30,964 nt of DNA. Origin: an uncultured Muribaculaceae bacterium (GTDB lineage Bacteria; Bacteroidota; Bacteroidia; Bacteroidales; Muribaculaceae). A program made the translations under genes and the position numbers. Positions 30,893 to 30,964 of the stretch are shown here, piece by piece. The notes beneath the pieces were generated by a model that had not been told where the DNA came from, searched no databases, and saw only the letters and a list, made by a program, of their open reading frames with translations. Numbering within the stretch: position 1 is the stretch's first letter; the number at the start of each line of letters is the position of its first letter. The stretch is taken from positions 1-30,964 of the forward strand of contig CAJUCQ010000061.1 in assembly GCA_910584905.1 (NCBI GenBank). The letters run 5' to 3'.

Positions 30893-30964
30893 GCTTCAAT
30901 AGCTCAGTCGGTTAGAGCATCTGACTGTTAATCAGAGGGTCGTTGGTTCGAGTCCATCTTGAAG
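30893..30964 (+). tRNA. tRNA-Asn (GTT), cut at the 3' end by the window
   Basis: The cloverleaf is complete except for the last acceptor bases. The acceptor strand GCTTCAA pairs with TTGAAG at the window end. The D arm is GCTC/GAGC. The anticodon stem TCTGA/TCAGA has anticodon GTT at 30927-30929. The T loop is TTCGAGT. The T stem has one T-T mismatch. The missing final acceptor base, discriminator and any CCA lie beyond 30964. Confidence 0.93.

Overview
The window looks like chromosomal DNA of a fairly GC-rich member of the Bacteroidales. Muribaculaceae is my best guess, but that is inference. The order-level evidence is consistent. Bacteroidetes-type promoters (TTTG, about 19-20 nt, TAnnTTTG) sit upstream of many genes. 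Shine-Dalgarno sequences are scarce. There are SusE/F-like and DUF4421-like proteins, a DcaP-like porin, an extended plant/Bacteroidetes-type IspG and a 117-residue L19.

Layout. (1) 1-1160: the edge of a leftward gene and two small leftward lipoproteins. (2) 1160-1574: a gene-free stretch with a long imperfect hairpin. (3) 1575-9613, all rightward: a low-molecular-weight phosphotyrosine phosphatase overlapping an HExxH membrane protein, then trpS, rpoN, a PAP2-like membrane protein, purE, ispG and an M16 peptidase. (4) 9715-13073, leftward: a SusE/F-like secreted protein translationally coupled to a GH66 dextranase-like enzyme, probably for alpha-1,6-glucan, with no SusC/SusD in view. (5) 13381-20171, rightward: a tight operon of a free-standing DsbD N-terminal domain, full DsbD, mazG, topB, a 60-residue Cys-rich membrane peptide and serB. 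All but the first junction are 4-base stop/start overlaps. (6) 20172-20700: a non-coding repeat array of about 150-bp units, each carrying a 22-bp palindrome; the third palindrome has compensatory changes. (7) 20701-21660, rightward: a regulator that appears to fuse a Ric/YtfE-like di-iron hemerythrin domain to a LuxR-type HTH. (8) 27279-21732, leftward: a PSD-family pyruvoyl decarboxylase with an N-terminal PSDC domain, a GadC-like antiporter, an MFS transporter and a DcaP-like porin. (9) 27444-30964: guaA (leftward), then a DUF4421-like protein, rplS and tRNA-Asn (cut by the window end).

The most interesting system is region 8. A soluble PSD-like enzyme next to a glutamate/GABA-antiporter-type permease looks like an amino-acid decarboxylase/antiporter module. 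It would parallel GadB/GadC but use a self-processing pyruvoyl enzyme instead of PLP, and it comes with its own inner- and outer-membrane transporters. The convergent di-iron/HTH regulator may sense NO, O2 or redox state. A functional link between the two is only a proximity argument.
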